Shown here piece by piece: positions 42,621 to 51,064 of a DNA stretch of 64,000 bases (position 1 is its first letter; each line of letters starts with the position of its first letter). The notes beneath the pieces were generated by a model. That model ran no database searches. It was given only the letters and a program-made list of their open reading frames with translations, and was not told the DNA's origin. This DNA is from Bacillota bacterium. Its GTDB lineage: Bacteria; Bacillota; Clostridia; Acetivibrionales; DSM-1351. The DNA lies in contig JAEWOH010000063.1 of NCBI GenBank assembly GCA_023460955.1, positions 14,057 to 78,056 on the forward strand, in the 5' to 3' direction. Made by a program: the position numbers and the translations under genes.

Positions 42621-42654
42621 TAAATTAATTTATACTAGCTAGTAACTTAATTTA
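42621..42654 (+). promoter_or_regulatory. Palindromic operator candidate in the operon leader
   Basis: TAAATTAA (42621-42628) and TTAATTTA (42647-42654) flank the perfect palindrome ACTAGCTAGT (42634-42643), all around the expected start point. It is a good candidate binding site for the SorC-family regulator encoded inside the operon. Confidence 0.6.
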
Positions 42655-42691
42655 ATAATTATTTCAATCATTAAATTCGGAGGAAAATGAT

Positions 42692-44020
42692 ATGAAAATG
42701 AGAAAGACAATATTACCTATATTGCTGTCTGCAGCCATGCTACTATCAATTACCGCGTGCGGTTCAGGGAATTCCGGTAACACTGCAACTTCAAGTGATA
42801 CCGCACAGAAATCAGAGGCCCCAAAAGCAGGAGAAACAACAAAACTGACTATGTGGCATATTCAAACACAGGAAAACGTTACTGAAATAATTAACGCATC
42901 AATGGATAGGTTTGCTAAGGATAACCCTGGTTTTGAAATGGAAGCAATACCTATGCAGAACGATCCGTATAAAACTAAGCTTATTACAGCAATGAGCGCA
43001 AACCAGCTTCCGGATGCATTCATTCACTGGACAGGCGGTCCGATGATTTCATATATAGAATCTGATGCAGTATATGACATAACAGATTATATGAACAAGG
43101 ACAATTATAAGGACAAGTTCCTGGATGCCGCTATTAAACAGGCTACATATAAAGATAAAATATGGGCAGTACCTGTAGAAAATGTTTCTCCAGCATTGAT
43201 GTTCTATAACAAGAAACTATTTGCAGATAATGGTATTGAAGTTCCAAAGACTTTGGATGAGTTTGAAAAAGTAAGTGACACATTTGTTCAAAAAGGTATT
43301 ATACCTGTTGCACTTGCTAACAAAACAAAATGGCCTGGTTCAATTGTATATGGTTATGTTCTTGACAGAATAGCCGGTCCAACTGCTTTTGCAGATGCTA
43401 ATAACGGAGTAACCAGTTTTGACTCACCTGATTTTCTTGCCGCAGCTCAAAAAATCTCAGACTGGTCAAAGAAGGGGTATTTTGGAAAAGACTATAACGG
43501 TATTGACTATGATGCAGGACAAGACAGACAGTTATTTTATAATGGAAAGGCTGCCATGTATATAATGGGTGGTTGGTTCTTGTTTACTGCAAAAGGTGAA
43601 AATCCGGACTTTGTTAAAGATGTAGGAGTAATGCAGTTCCCTGCAAATCCTGACAGTAAGGGTAAAGCGACTGAATATATAGGAACAATGGGTGATAATT
43701 TTTACTCAGTATCAAAGAACTCTAAAAATCCTGAAATGGCATTCAAAGCAATCACTTATCTACTTGATGATCAAGCCGTTAAAGAAAGAATACCTGCTGG
43801 TAAGATTCCTCCACTTAAAAATATAACTTTAACAGATGATATCAGCAAAGTAATTTCTGACAGTGCTTCATCTGCTACCAGTATGCAGTTATGGCTAGAC
43901 CAGTATCTTGCGCCAAACGATGCAGAATTGCATAAAGACCAGCTTCAAAAACTTTTAGCGGGCACAATATCTCCTGAACAATATAACAAGAGTATGGCCG
44001 ATGGTGTAAAGGGTAAATAA
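42692..44020 (+). CDS. Sugar ABC transporter substrate-binding lipoprotein (CUT1 type)
   Basis: 442 residues. Signal peptide and lipobox ITAC at about residues 20-23, an Asn/Ser/Thr tether, then a family-1 solute-binding domain (about 50-440) with LTMWHIQTQE, NQLPDAFIHWTGG, AVPVENVSPALMFYNKKLFADNGIEVP and AAMYIMGGW. Such proteins bind oligosaccharides for uptake. The intracellular GH51 and the downstream GH43 suggest arabino- or arabinoxylo-oligosaccharides (inference). GGAGG stands eight bases before the ATG. A stable hairpin after the gene probably raises its message level over the permeases. Confidence 0.93.
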   Translation: MKMRKTILPILLSAAMLLSITACGSGNSGNTATSSDTAQKSEAPKAGETTKLTMWHIQTQENVTEIINASMDRFAKDNPGFEMEAIPMQNDPYKTKLITAMSANQLPDAFIHWTGGPMISYIESDAVYDITDYMNKDNYKDKFLDAAIKQATYKDKIWAVPVENVSPALMFYNKKLFADNGIEVPKTLDEFEKVSDTFVQKGIIPVALANKTKWPGSIVYGYVLDRIAGPTAFADANNGVTSFDSPDFLAAAQKISDWSKKGYFGKDYNGIDYDAGQDRQLFYNGKAAMYIMGGWFLFTAKGENPDFVKDVGVMQFPANPDSKGKATEYIGTMGDNFYSVSKNSKNPEMAFKAITYLLDDQAVKERIPAGKIPPLKNITLTDDISKVISDSASSATSMQLWLDQYLAPNDAELHKDQLQKLLAGTISPEQYNKSMADGVKGK

Positions 44021-44052
44021 TTTTTTCAATAACTTACGTAGTTTGTCTATTT

Positions 44053-44089
44053 GATAATAACGGTACCCGAAGGGGTACCTGTTATTATC
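44053..44089 (+). other. Intercistronic hairpin after the binding-protein gene
   Basis: gataataacggtacc pairs with ggtacctgttattatc around cgaagg, with one bulge and no T run. Hairpins at this position commonly stabilise the binding-protein message and reduce read-through to permease genes. Confidence 0.7.
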
Positions 44090-44117
44090 AAAATACTTAG
44101 AAATGAGAGGATAACAT

Positions 44118-45020
44118 ATGGGGGTAAACAGACAATCCTTGGAAAGTGTGAGAAAACGATCTACCGCAATCGTTGCGACTTTTTTCCTATTACCTGTAGC
44201 ATTTTTCTTAATAGTTTATATTTTTCGGTCAGTAATCTATACATTCAAACTAAGTACTCTTGATTGGAATGGAGTAAGCCCATTATCGCTTTACATCGGC
44301 CTGGATAACTGGAAAACACTATTACATGATGCCACATTTTTTACTACAATAAAAAATAATATCATTATGGTTATAGCCTGTCTGATAATACAAATGCCGA
44401 TAGCCTTGGTGTTGGCTTATCTATTAGACTGGGCCAACTCAAAGTTCAAATTTCTGAAGTCTATATACTTCCTTCCTTTACTTATGAGTTCAGTTGCACT
44501 TGGTTTTCTTTTTAAGCAACTGCTTGATTCCAATTATGGTCTGGCAGGAGCAATAATGAGTATTTTTACAGATAGCCCTTTTAATTTGCTTGCAAATGAA
44601 AAGACAGCAATATGGGCAGTTATTGGAGTTATATCCTGGCAATTTATCCCTTTCTACATGGTTTATTATTTCGCCGGACTAACCTCTATATCACCTGAGT
44701 TATATGAGGCATCTGTAATTGACGGAGCTAAACGTCATCAATACATATTCAGGATTTCACTTCCAATGCTTAGCGATACTATTAAAGCTGCAACTATTAT
44801 GTGTATAGTAGGCTCCCTGAAATATTTCGATTTGATTTATGTTATGACTGAAGGTGGTCCCTCTGGTACCACAGAATTAATGGCTACGTATATGTACAAG
44901 AATGCATTTACCCAAATGAAAATGGGTTATGGTTCAACCATTGCGGCAGCAATGTTTATCATTATAACAACAATTTCGCTTTTCACATTTAAAATGATGA
45001 ATATGAAGGAGGAAAAATAA
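44118..45020 (+). CDS. Sugar ABC transporter permease 1 (MalF-like)
   Basis: 300 residues with six hydrophobic segments. The cytoplasmic coupling loop reads YEASVIDGAKRHQYIFRISLPML, the EAA motif of binding-protein-dependent permeases. It pairs with permease 2, encoded one base after its stop. No ATPase gene is in the operon; CUT1 systems of clostridia commonly borrow a shared MsmK-type ATPase encoded elsewhere. GAGAGG precedes the ATG. Confidence 0.94.
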   Translation: MGVNRQSLESVRKRSTAIVATFFLLPVAFFLIVYIFRSVIYTFKLSTLDWNGVSPLSLYIGLDNWKTLLHDATFFTTIKNNIIMVIACLIIQMPIALVLAYLLDWANSKFKFLKSIYFLPLLMSSVALGFLFKQLLDSNYGLAGAIMSIFTDSPFNLLANEKTAIWAVIGVISWQFIPFYMVYYFAGLTSISPELYEASVIDGAKRHQYIFRISLPMLSDTIKAATIMCIVGSLKYFDLIYVMTEGGPSGTTELMATYMYKNAFTQMKMGYGSTIAAAMFIIITTISLFTFKMMNMKEEK

Positions 45021-45021
45021 T

Positions 45022-45861
45022 ATGGTAAATCAAAAAAAGTTTTCCTTCGCTGCGATTGTCGCAATAATTTTTGCAGCAGCATGGGTACTTGTAACGGCAT
45101 TTCCTTTCCTGTTCATGGCATTAACATCTTTTAAGCAGAGAAATGAGTTGTTTCAAAGCCCAACTATTTTTTCATTACCTAAAGCCTTGTACTTAGATAA
45201 TTACAAGGAAATTTTATCTGGTAATTTTATCATCTATTTCAGAAACAGCATTTTGGTGTGCGCTATTGGCTTGGTTTTGCTGTTGGCAGCATCGGCAATG
45301 GCATCATATGTATTTTCAAGGCTTAAATTTAAAATTAACAAGGTATTATTTTCAATAGTTATTGCATGTATGGCTATACCTATTCATGCGACACTTATAC
45401 CTGTATTTCTTCTTACAAAAGAAGTTCGACTCTATGATAATATTATCGGATTATTAGGACCATACATTGCTTTTAATATCCCTGTATCGGTGTTCATCTT
45501 AACAGGCTTTATGAAAGGAATTCCTGTTGAACTTGAGCAAGCTGCAGATGTAGATGGTGCAGGTAAGGTAAGAACCTTCCTTGAGATTATTCTGCCACTG
45601 TCAATGCCTGGTCTGGCTACTTTGGCAATATATAACGCGATAAACATGTGGAATGAATTCGTTTATGCATTTGTTCTCACTTCTTCTGTGAAAAGTCGTA
45701 CCCTCCCATTGGCGATCTGGGAATATCAGGGACAATACGGGGTAGACATACCAATGGTTATGACAATACTGACACTTTCTGCATTACCAATGATTATTGC
45801 TTTCGTTATTTTCCAGGAAAAACTTATAAAAGGTATGATGGCTGGAGCAGTAAAAGGATAA
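45022..45861 (+). CDS. Sugar ABC transporter permease 2 (MalG-like)
   Basis: 279 residues, six membrane segments. The EAA loop reads EQAADVDGAGKVRTFLEIILPLSMPG, and FVYAFVLTSSVKSRTLPLAIWEYQG is typical of MalG-like partners. AAGGAGG lies inside the end of permease 1, so translation is coupled. Together with the lipoprotein it forms the importer; energy must come from an ATPase outside this operon. Confidence 0.94.
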   Translation: MVNQKKFSFAAIVAIIFAAAWVLVTAFPFLFMALTSFKQRNELFQSPTIFSLPKALYLDNYKEILSGNFIIYFRNSILVCAIGLVLLLAASAMASYVFSRLKFKINKVLFSIVIACMAIPIHATLIPVFLLTKEVRLYDNIIGLLGPYIAFNIPVSVFILTGFMKGIPVELEQAADVDGAGKVRTFLEIILPLSMPGLATLAIYNAINMWNEFVYAFVLTSSVKSRTLPLAIWEYQGQYGVDIPMVMTILTLSALPMIIAFVIFQEKLIKGMMAGAVKG

Positions 45862-45896
45862 GCACAATAAATATTAGAAAAAGAGGTATACATATT

Positions 45897-46556
45897 ATGT
45901 TAAAAGATAAAAAGACATTTGCAAAAATGTTTGATCATACAGTACTAAAGGCTGATGCATCAAGAGCACAGGTAATAAAATTGTGTAATGAAGCACTGGA
46001 ATATGGTTTTGCGTCGGTTTGTGTAAACTCCTGCCATACTAAATTGGTAGCCGATATGCTTAGAGGTTCTGATATAAAAACCTGTGTTGTAGTCGGATTC
46101 CCTCTCGGAGCAATGTCAACTGCTGCAAAGGCTTTTGAAACCAGAGATGCCGTCGAGTCAGGTGCCGGGGAAATAGATATGGTTATAAATGTAGGAGCAC
46201 TTAAAGATAAAGACTATCAGTATGTAGAAAATGATATAAAAGCTGTTGTTGCTGCCACCGAAAAGAAAGCATTGGTTAAAGTTATAATAGAAACTTGCCT
46301 GCTTACAGATGATGAGAAGATAAAAGCCTGCGAAATAGCTAAAATTGCCGGTGCTGATTATGTTAAGACATCTACAGGCTTTAGTACCGGTGGTGCTACA
46401 GCATCTGATATTGCATTAATGAGAAAAACCGTAGGGGCTGAAATGGGTGTGAAGGCTTCAGGTGGAATAAGGGATTATGAAAGTTCAGTTAAAATGATCA
46501 ATGCAGGTGCTTCAAGGATAGGTGCAAGTGCGACAGTAGATATTATTGATAAATAG
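45897..46556 (+). CDS. deoC: DeoC-family aldolase (deoxyribose-phosphate aldolase)
   Basis: 219 residues, normal for short bacterial DeoC. The Schiff-base lysine is Lys157 in GADYVKTSTGFSTGG, with EIDMVINVG (about 92-100) and LVKVIIET holding the proton-relay residues, and KASGGIRD as the phosphate site. DeoC normally splits deoxyribose-5-phosphate into acetaldehyde and glyceraldehyde-3-phosphate. Here it is not with nucleoside genes but in an operon with a sugar importer, an AraA-like isomerase, a GlpK-like kinase and dehydrogenases, so a related sugar-phosphate cleavage is possible (inference). AGAGG precedes the ATG by about nine bases. Confidence 0.93.
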   Translation: MLKDKKTFAKMFDHTVLKADASRAQVIKLCNEALEYGFASVCVNSCHTKLVADMLRGSDIKTCVVVGFPLGAMSTAAKAFETRDAVESGAGEIDMVINVGALKDKDYQYVENDIKAVVAATEKKALVKVIIETCLLTDDEKIKACEIAKIAGADYVKTSTGFSTGGATASDIALMRKTVGAEMGVKASGGIRDYESSVKMINAGASRIGASATVDIIDK

Positions 46557-46613
46557 GCAATATTCTAAATCATATAGATACAATTATCTTAAATAAATCA
46601 ATGGGGTGATTTT

Positions 46614-47678
46614 ATGTCTGAAAAAATGAGGGCAGTTCAGTTGTTTGCACCAGGACGTGTAAGTTGCGAGCTGATAGACATTCCTATCATTACAAATCCA
46701 AAAAACTTAATCATTAAGGTACAGGCATGCGGAGTATGCGGTTCTGATATTCCACGCGTTATGAGCAAAGGTGCGTACAGGTATCCTATTGTTATAGGTC
46801 ATGAATTTGCAGGAGAAGTTGTCGAAGTTGGTTCAGAGGTCAAAACAGTTAAAATGGGTGACAGGGTTACTGCAATGCCTCTGGTAAACTGTAAGGAATG
46901 TGATTATTGTAAAATAGGACAGGCTGTTACTTGCGATAACTATGACTATTATGGCTCCAGAATTGACGGAGCTATGGCTGAGTACATAGAGGTAAGTGAG
47001 GAAAATATTGTACATATACCTGACAATGTTAGTTATTATGAGGCAGCAATGACCGATCCTGTCTCTGTTGCATTGCATGCAGTCAGAAAGGCAAATGTTG
47101 AGGCGGGACAGACTGTGGTGGTATTTGGATTAGGCGCTATAGGGTTCATTACTGTTCAGTGGTTGAAAAATCTTGGTTGTCACAAGGTTATTGCTGTTGA
47201 CATAATAGATGAAAAATTGGAGCTGGCAAAAAAATTAGGGGCTGACCTTTGTCTTAACGCAACAAAATGTGATGTTGTTAAATCAATAGAAGAGTATACA
47301 AACGGAAGAGGCGCTGATGCTGCAATAGAATTGGCAGGCAGCACATTTACTCAGGTACAGTCCATTGACTCTGTTCGTAAACAAGGAACTGTAGTATTTT
47401 GCGGGATTGCCTATAATGACCTGGTATTACCTAATAAATCTCTTGGAAAGATTTTAAGAGGAGAGCTGAATGTTAAAGGTTCTTGGAACTCATCAATAGC
47501 ACCGCTGCCTATTAATGAATGGAAGAGCGCGTTGATGTTTGTTGAATCAGGGAAAATAAAGCTTAAAGATCTGATTACTCATGTTGTACGTTTGGAAGAA
47601 TGTCAGAATGCCTTTGAAATGATGTATTATAAAAAAGAGATGTTTACTAAAGTAATATTTGACCCGAATTTAAAGTAA
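46614..47678 (+). CDS. Zinc alcohol dehydrogenase, GatD/sorbitol-dehydrogenase-like
   Basis: 354 residues of the medium-chain dehydrogenase family. Catalytic zinc region CGVCGSDIPRV and GHEFAGEVVEVG, structural zinc cysteines in NCKECDYCKIGQAVTC, and nucleotide fold VVVFGLGAIGFITVQWL. It resembles galactitol-1-phosphate and sorbitol dehydrogenases, which oxidise polyol carbons next to a keto position. The NAD preference is suggested by AVDIID after the second strand. GGGGTGA precedes the ATG. One of two such enzymes encoded back to back. Confidence 0.9.
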   Translation: MSEKMRAVQLFAPGRVSCELIDIPIITNPKNLIIKVQACGVCGSDIPRVMSKGAYRYPIVIGHEFAGEVVEVGSEVKTVKMGDRVTAMPLVNCKECDYCKIGQAVTCDNYDYYGSRIDGAMAEYIEVSEENIVHIPDNVSYYEAAMTDPVSVALHAVRKANVEAGQTVVVFGLGAIGFITVQWLKNLGCHKVIAVDIIDEKLELAKKLGADLCLNATKCDVVKSIEEYTNGRGADAAIELAGSTFTQVQSIDSVRKQGTVVFCGIAYNDLVLPNKSLGKILRGELNVKGSWNSSIAPLPINEWKSALMFVESGKIKLKDLITHVVRLEECQNAFEMMYYKKEMFTKVIFDPNLK

Positions 47679-47707
47679 CTAATTGCAGATACTAGGAGGT
47701 GGGAAAA

Positions 47708-48748
47708 ATGCTCTCATATATTTACCATTCAGATAAAACACTAAGGCTCCAGGAGTCCCCCAAACCGCAATTAAAGGAGGCGGGTGCATTAGTAAGAGTA
47801 ATAGCTTGCTCCATATGCGGAACCGACGTAAGAACCTATAGATTCGGAAGCTCAAAAATTGATGATGGAAGAATAATAGGACATGAAGTAGTAGGAGAAA
47901 TAATAGAGGTATCACCAGATATCAAGGAATTCAGCATCGGTGATTACGTGGCTATGGCGCCGGCAATCGGGTGTGGAAGCTGTTATGCTTGCAAGGCAGG
48001 GAAGACTAATATGTGTGAAGACCTTAAAACGATAGGTTTTCAGTTTGACGGAGGGTTTGCCGAATATATGGTTATTCCTGCGCAAGCCTTCAAAATGGGC
48101 AACGTATATAGACTTCCTAAAACCAATGAATACACTGTATTCACCCTGAGTGAACCACTTGCCTGTGCAATAAATGCCCAATCATACCTTAATATTAAAA
48201 AGGGCGAGGATGTAGTAATATTCGGATCAGGCATAATTGGCTGTATGCATGCTGAGCTGGCACTGTATTCAGGAGCAGGGAATGTAATAATAATCGAAAC
48301 CTCAAAGGAAAGAATAAAACAAGCGAGTGAACTCTTAGACAAAGTAATCTTCATAAATGCTGCCGAAACCGACGCCTTCAGTGAGGTAAGCAGGATAACC
48401 GGAGGTAAGGGAGCAGACATTGCAATAATTGCCTGCTCGGTCGGTAGTGCACAAGCCGATGGTATGAAAATGCTGGCTAAATGCGGAAGAATTTCACTTT
48501 TCGGTGGATTGTCAGGCGAGTCAACGGGATTTATTGATAGTAATTTAATACATTATAGAGAAATCAGTGTTTTTGGTGTTCACGCATCAACTCCGGAGCA
48601 AAACAAGCAAGCTATGGAGATGATATATAACAATTCAATAAACGTTGAAAAATATGTTACCAAAAGATACATGCTTAAAGATATAGAACAAGCTTACAAA
48701 GACATTGAAGGTGGTAGTATAATGAAAGCTATTATTTGTAATGATTAA
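47708..48748 (+). CDS. Second zinc alcohol dehydrogenase of the operon
   Basis: 346 residues from the ATG at 47708 (AGGAGG ten bases upstream). Medium-chain dehydrogenase: CSICGTDVRTY, GHEVVGEIIEV, the structural zinc set GCGSCYACKAGKTNMC, and the dinucleotide loop VVIFGSGIIGCMHAEL, followed by IIETSKER. It is only moderately similar to the preceding dehydrogenase, so the two probably act on different substrates or steps. Likely partner of the isomerase and kinase in interconverting polyols, ketoses or a C2 aldehyde (inference). Confidence 0.9.
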   Translation: MLSYIYHSDKTLRLQESPKPQLKEAGALVRVIACSICGTDVRTYRFGSSKIDDGRIIGHEVVGEIIEVSPDIKEFSIGDYVAMAPAIGCGSCYACKAGKTNMCEDLKTIGFQFDGGFAEYMVIPAQAFKMGNVYRLPKTNEYTVFTLSEPLACAINAQSYLNIKKGEDVVIFGSGIIGCMHAELALYSGAGNVIIIETSKERIKQASELLDKVIFINAAETDAFSEVSRITGGKGADIAIIACSVGSAQADGMKMLAKCGRISLFGGLSGESTGFIDSNLIHYREISVFGVHASTPEQNKQAMEMIYNNSINVEKYVTKRYMLKDIEQAYKDIEGGSIMKAIICND

Positions 48749-48789
48749 CGCTTTCTTTATAAAATTTAGTTTTAAGTGAGGCTGCTGAT

Positions 48790-50295
48790 ATGGATAAGAA
48801 ATATATTCTGGCTATTGATCAGGGAACAACATCTACTAAGGCAATAGTAGTGAATCAGGAAAGTAAAATTATAGATCAAGCTTCAAAGGATATAACACAG
48901 TTTTATCCTCAACCTGGATGGGTTGAACATGATGCTGAGGAGATTTGGGAAACAGTTTTGGATTGTTGCAAACAGATTTTTTCAAAAGGCGTTGTTAAAC
49001 CTGAGGAAATTGCTGCAATCGGTATAACTGATCAAAGAGAGTCAACTATATTATGGGATCGGGTCACAGGAAAACCTGTTTACCACGCGATATGCTGGCA
49101 AAGCCGACAGACTGCACCAATCTGTGAAAGAATGAAAGAACAGGAAGGTTTGGAGGAGTTAATAAATGAAAAAACCGGGCTTCGTATTGATCCATACTTT
49201 TCTGCAAGTAAAATAAAATTCATATTGGAAAATGTACCAGGTGTTAAGGAACAGGCTGATGATGGAAAAATACTGATGGGAACTATTGATTCGTGGATAA
49301 TGTGGAACCTGAGTGGCAAGGCATCCCATGTTATTGATTATACAAATGCTTCCCGGACATTGCTTCTAAACATTCATAACTTACAATGGGATGATGAGCT
49401 TATAGAAAAGATAGGTATACCAAAACAAATACTTCCTGAACTTAAACCTTCTTCCTGTGATGCACTTGCATATACAACTCCATCAATATTTTTCGGACAA
49501 AGAATCCCAATATCCGGAGATGCAGGAGATCAGCATGCGGCTACCATTGGACAAGCTTGCTTTGAACCCGGCATGGCAAAAAATACGTACGGAACTTCAA
49601 TGGCATTGTTCATGAATATAGGTGATAAACCTATCAAGTCTAACTTCGGACTTACAACTGATCTCGGCTGGGTACTCGACGGAAAGGTTCAGTACGCATT
49701 TGAAGGTGTGGTTTTTGTTGGCGGTGCGGTTGTTCAATGGCTTCGGGATGGTCTGGGTATTATAAAGGATGCAAAGGAATGTGACATCCTTGCTGAAAAG
49801 GTAAAAGACACTGGCGACGTTTACATCGTACCTGCATTTGCCGGTATGTGTGCACCATATTGGGACTCTTATGCGAGAGGAACTATTATCGGGGTTACAC
49901 GGGGAACCACAAAAGAGCATATTTGCCGTGCTGCACTGGAATCCATGGGCTATCAGACCAGGGATGTAATAGATGCCATGATAGCTGACACAGGTAAAGA
50001 ACTAAAGTCTCTCAGAGTTGATGGTGGAGCAACAAAAAGTGAATTTTTACTTCAGTTCCAAGCAGACATTCTCGGAATCCCGGTTGAATTACCCGAAGTA
50101 ACAGATATGGCGGCATTGGGTGCAGCTTATCTGGCTGGACTGGGTATAGGGTTTTGGAAGGACACTTCTGAATTGAGAAAGCATTGGAAAATAGCCAAGG
50201 TTTATTATCCGAAAATGACAAAGGAAGAACGTGACACTTTGTATGAGGGTTGGAAGAAAGCTGTCGGAAGATCCTTAGATTGGGCAAAAAAATAA
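48790..50295 (+). CDS. FGGY-family kinase, glycerol-kinase-like
   Basis: 501 residues, full length for FGGY. The ATPase starts DQGTTSTKAIVVN. Residues that bind glycerol in E. coli GlpK appear conserved: the Arg-Glu pair in ITDQRESTILW, Trp in CWQSRQT, Tyr in DPYFSASK, and Asp in SGDAGDQHAA. VPAFAGMCAPYWDSYARGTI and LRVDGGATKSEFLLQFQ are FGGY signatures. By overall look it is GlpK-like. However, no glycerol facilitator or GlpA/D is near, and the operon is for pentose use, so a C3-C5 ketose or polyol phosphorylated on a terminal hydroxyl is a fair alternative. AGTGAGG precedes the ATG. Confidence 0.85.
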   Translation: MDKKYILAIDQGTTSTKAIVVNQESKIIDQASKDITQFYPQPGWVEHDAEEIWETVLDCCKQIFSKGVVKPEEIAAIGITDQRESTILWDRVTGKPVYHAICWQSRQTAPICERMKEQEGLEELINEKTGLRIDPYFSASKIKFILENVPGVKEQADDGKILMGTIDSWIMWNLSGKASHVIDYTNASRTLLLNIHNLQWDDELIEKIGIPKQILPELKPSSCDALAYTTPSIFFGQRIPISGDAGDQHAATIGQACFEPGMAKNTYGTSMALFMNIGDKPIKSNFGLTTDLGWVLDGKVQYAFEGVVFVGGAVVQWLRDGLGIIKDAKECDILAEKVKDTGDVYIVPAFAGMCAPYWDSYARGTIIGVTRGTTKEHICRAALESMGYQTRDVIDAMIADTGKELKSLRVDGGATKSEFLLQFQADILGIPVELPEVTDMAALGAAYLAGLGIGFWKDTSELRKHWKIAKVYYPKMTKEERDTLYEGWKKAVGRSLDWAKK

Positions 50296-50320
50296 GTTTT
50301 CAGGTACTACCGGAGGTTAT

Positions 50321-51025
50321 ATGAAACGAGTTTTGATTACTGGAGTCGCAGGGGGTCTGGGCATATGCCTGGCAAGTGAGTTTATCAAGAAAGCCTATTT
50401 TGTTTTTGGCTTTGATAACGAGCATAATGACAAAATAGACTTACTTAAAACTAAGTATCCCGACCAATTTGAATTTTTTCAGGTGAACACTGGTGAGGAC
50501 AAATCTGTGGATGATGCTGCTAAAATGCTGAGAAAGAGAACTGACTGCCTCGATATTATAATTAATGCAGCAGCAATTCTCCCTCCTAACAGCGCGAATT
50601 TATTAGAGAATTTTGAAATCTCTCAGGCTATTGAAGTTTTTTCAGTAAATTCACTGGGGCCTCTAAGAATAGTTAAGAGTCTTCTGCCACTTGTGAAAAA
50701 CGGTGAAGATAAGCTGATTATAAATATCTCATCTGAAGCGGGTAGTATGTCCACGCATTGTGATTATATAAACAGATACGACTATTGCATGTCTAAGGCA
50801 GCCTTAAATATACAAAGTATAATATTGCAGCGTTATCTCAAACCCGACGGAATAAAGGTGCTTGTTGTCCATCCGGGCTGGGTAAGGACCAGAATGGGCG
50901 GTGAGGAAGCCCCTGTATTGCCGGAGGATTCGGCAAAGGGAATAGTAAAGCTTGCAGATAACTACATGCACGCACTAGATGCCGGAATGTATTTTGATTA
51001 CGATGGAAATACAAGGTCATGGTAG
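50321..51025 (+). CDS. Short-chain dehydrogenase/reductase
   Basis: 234 residues, classical SDR. NAD(P) loop TGVAGGLG (residues 7-14), DIIINAAAILPP after beta-4, catalytic Ser in NISSEAG, and Tyr-x3-Lys in YCMSKAAL. The carboxy end VVHPGWVRTRMGG is usual. FDNEHN after the second strand suggests NAD preference. Third oxidoreductase in this operon; substrate unknown. CGGAGG precedes the ATG. Confidence 0.9.
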   Translation: MKRVLITGVAGGLGICLASEFIKKAYFVFGFDNEHNDKIDLLKTKYPDQFEFFQVNTGEDKSVDDAAKMLRKRTDCLDIIINAAAILPPNSANLLENFEISQAIEVFSVNSLGPLRIVKSLLPLVKNGEDKLIINISSEAGSMSTHCDYINRYDYCMSKAALNIQSIILQRYLKPDGIKVLVVHPGWVRTRMGGEEAPVLPEDSAKGIVKLADNYMHALDAGMYFDYDGNTRSW

Positions 51026-51064
51026 TAATTAACCAATAACTTTATTTTACAGGAGGTAGTGAAA

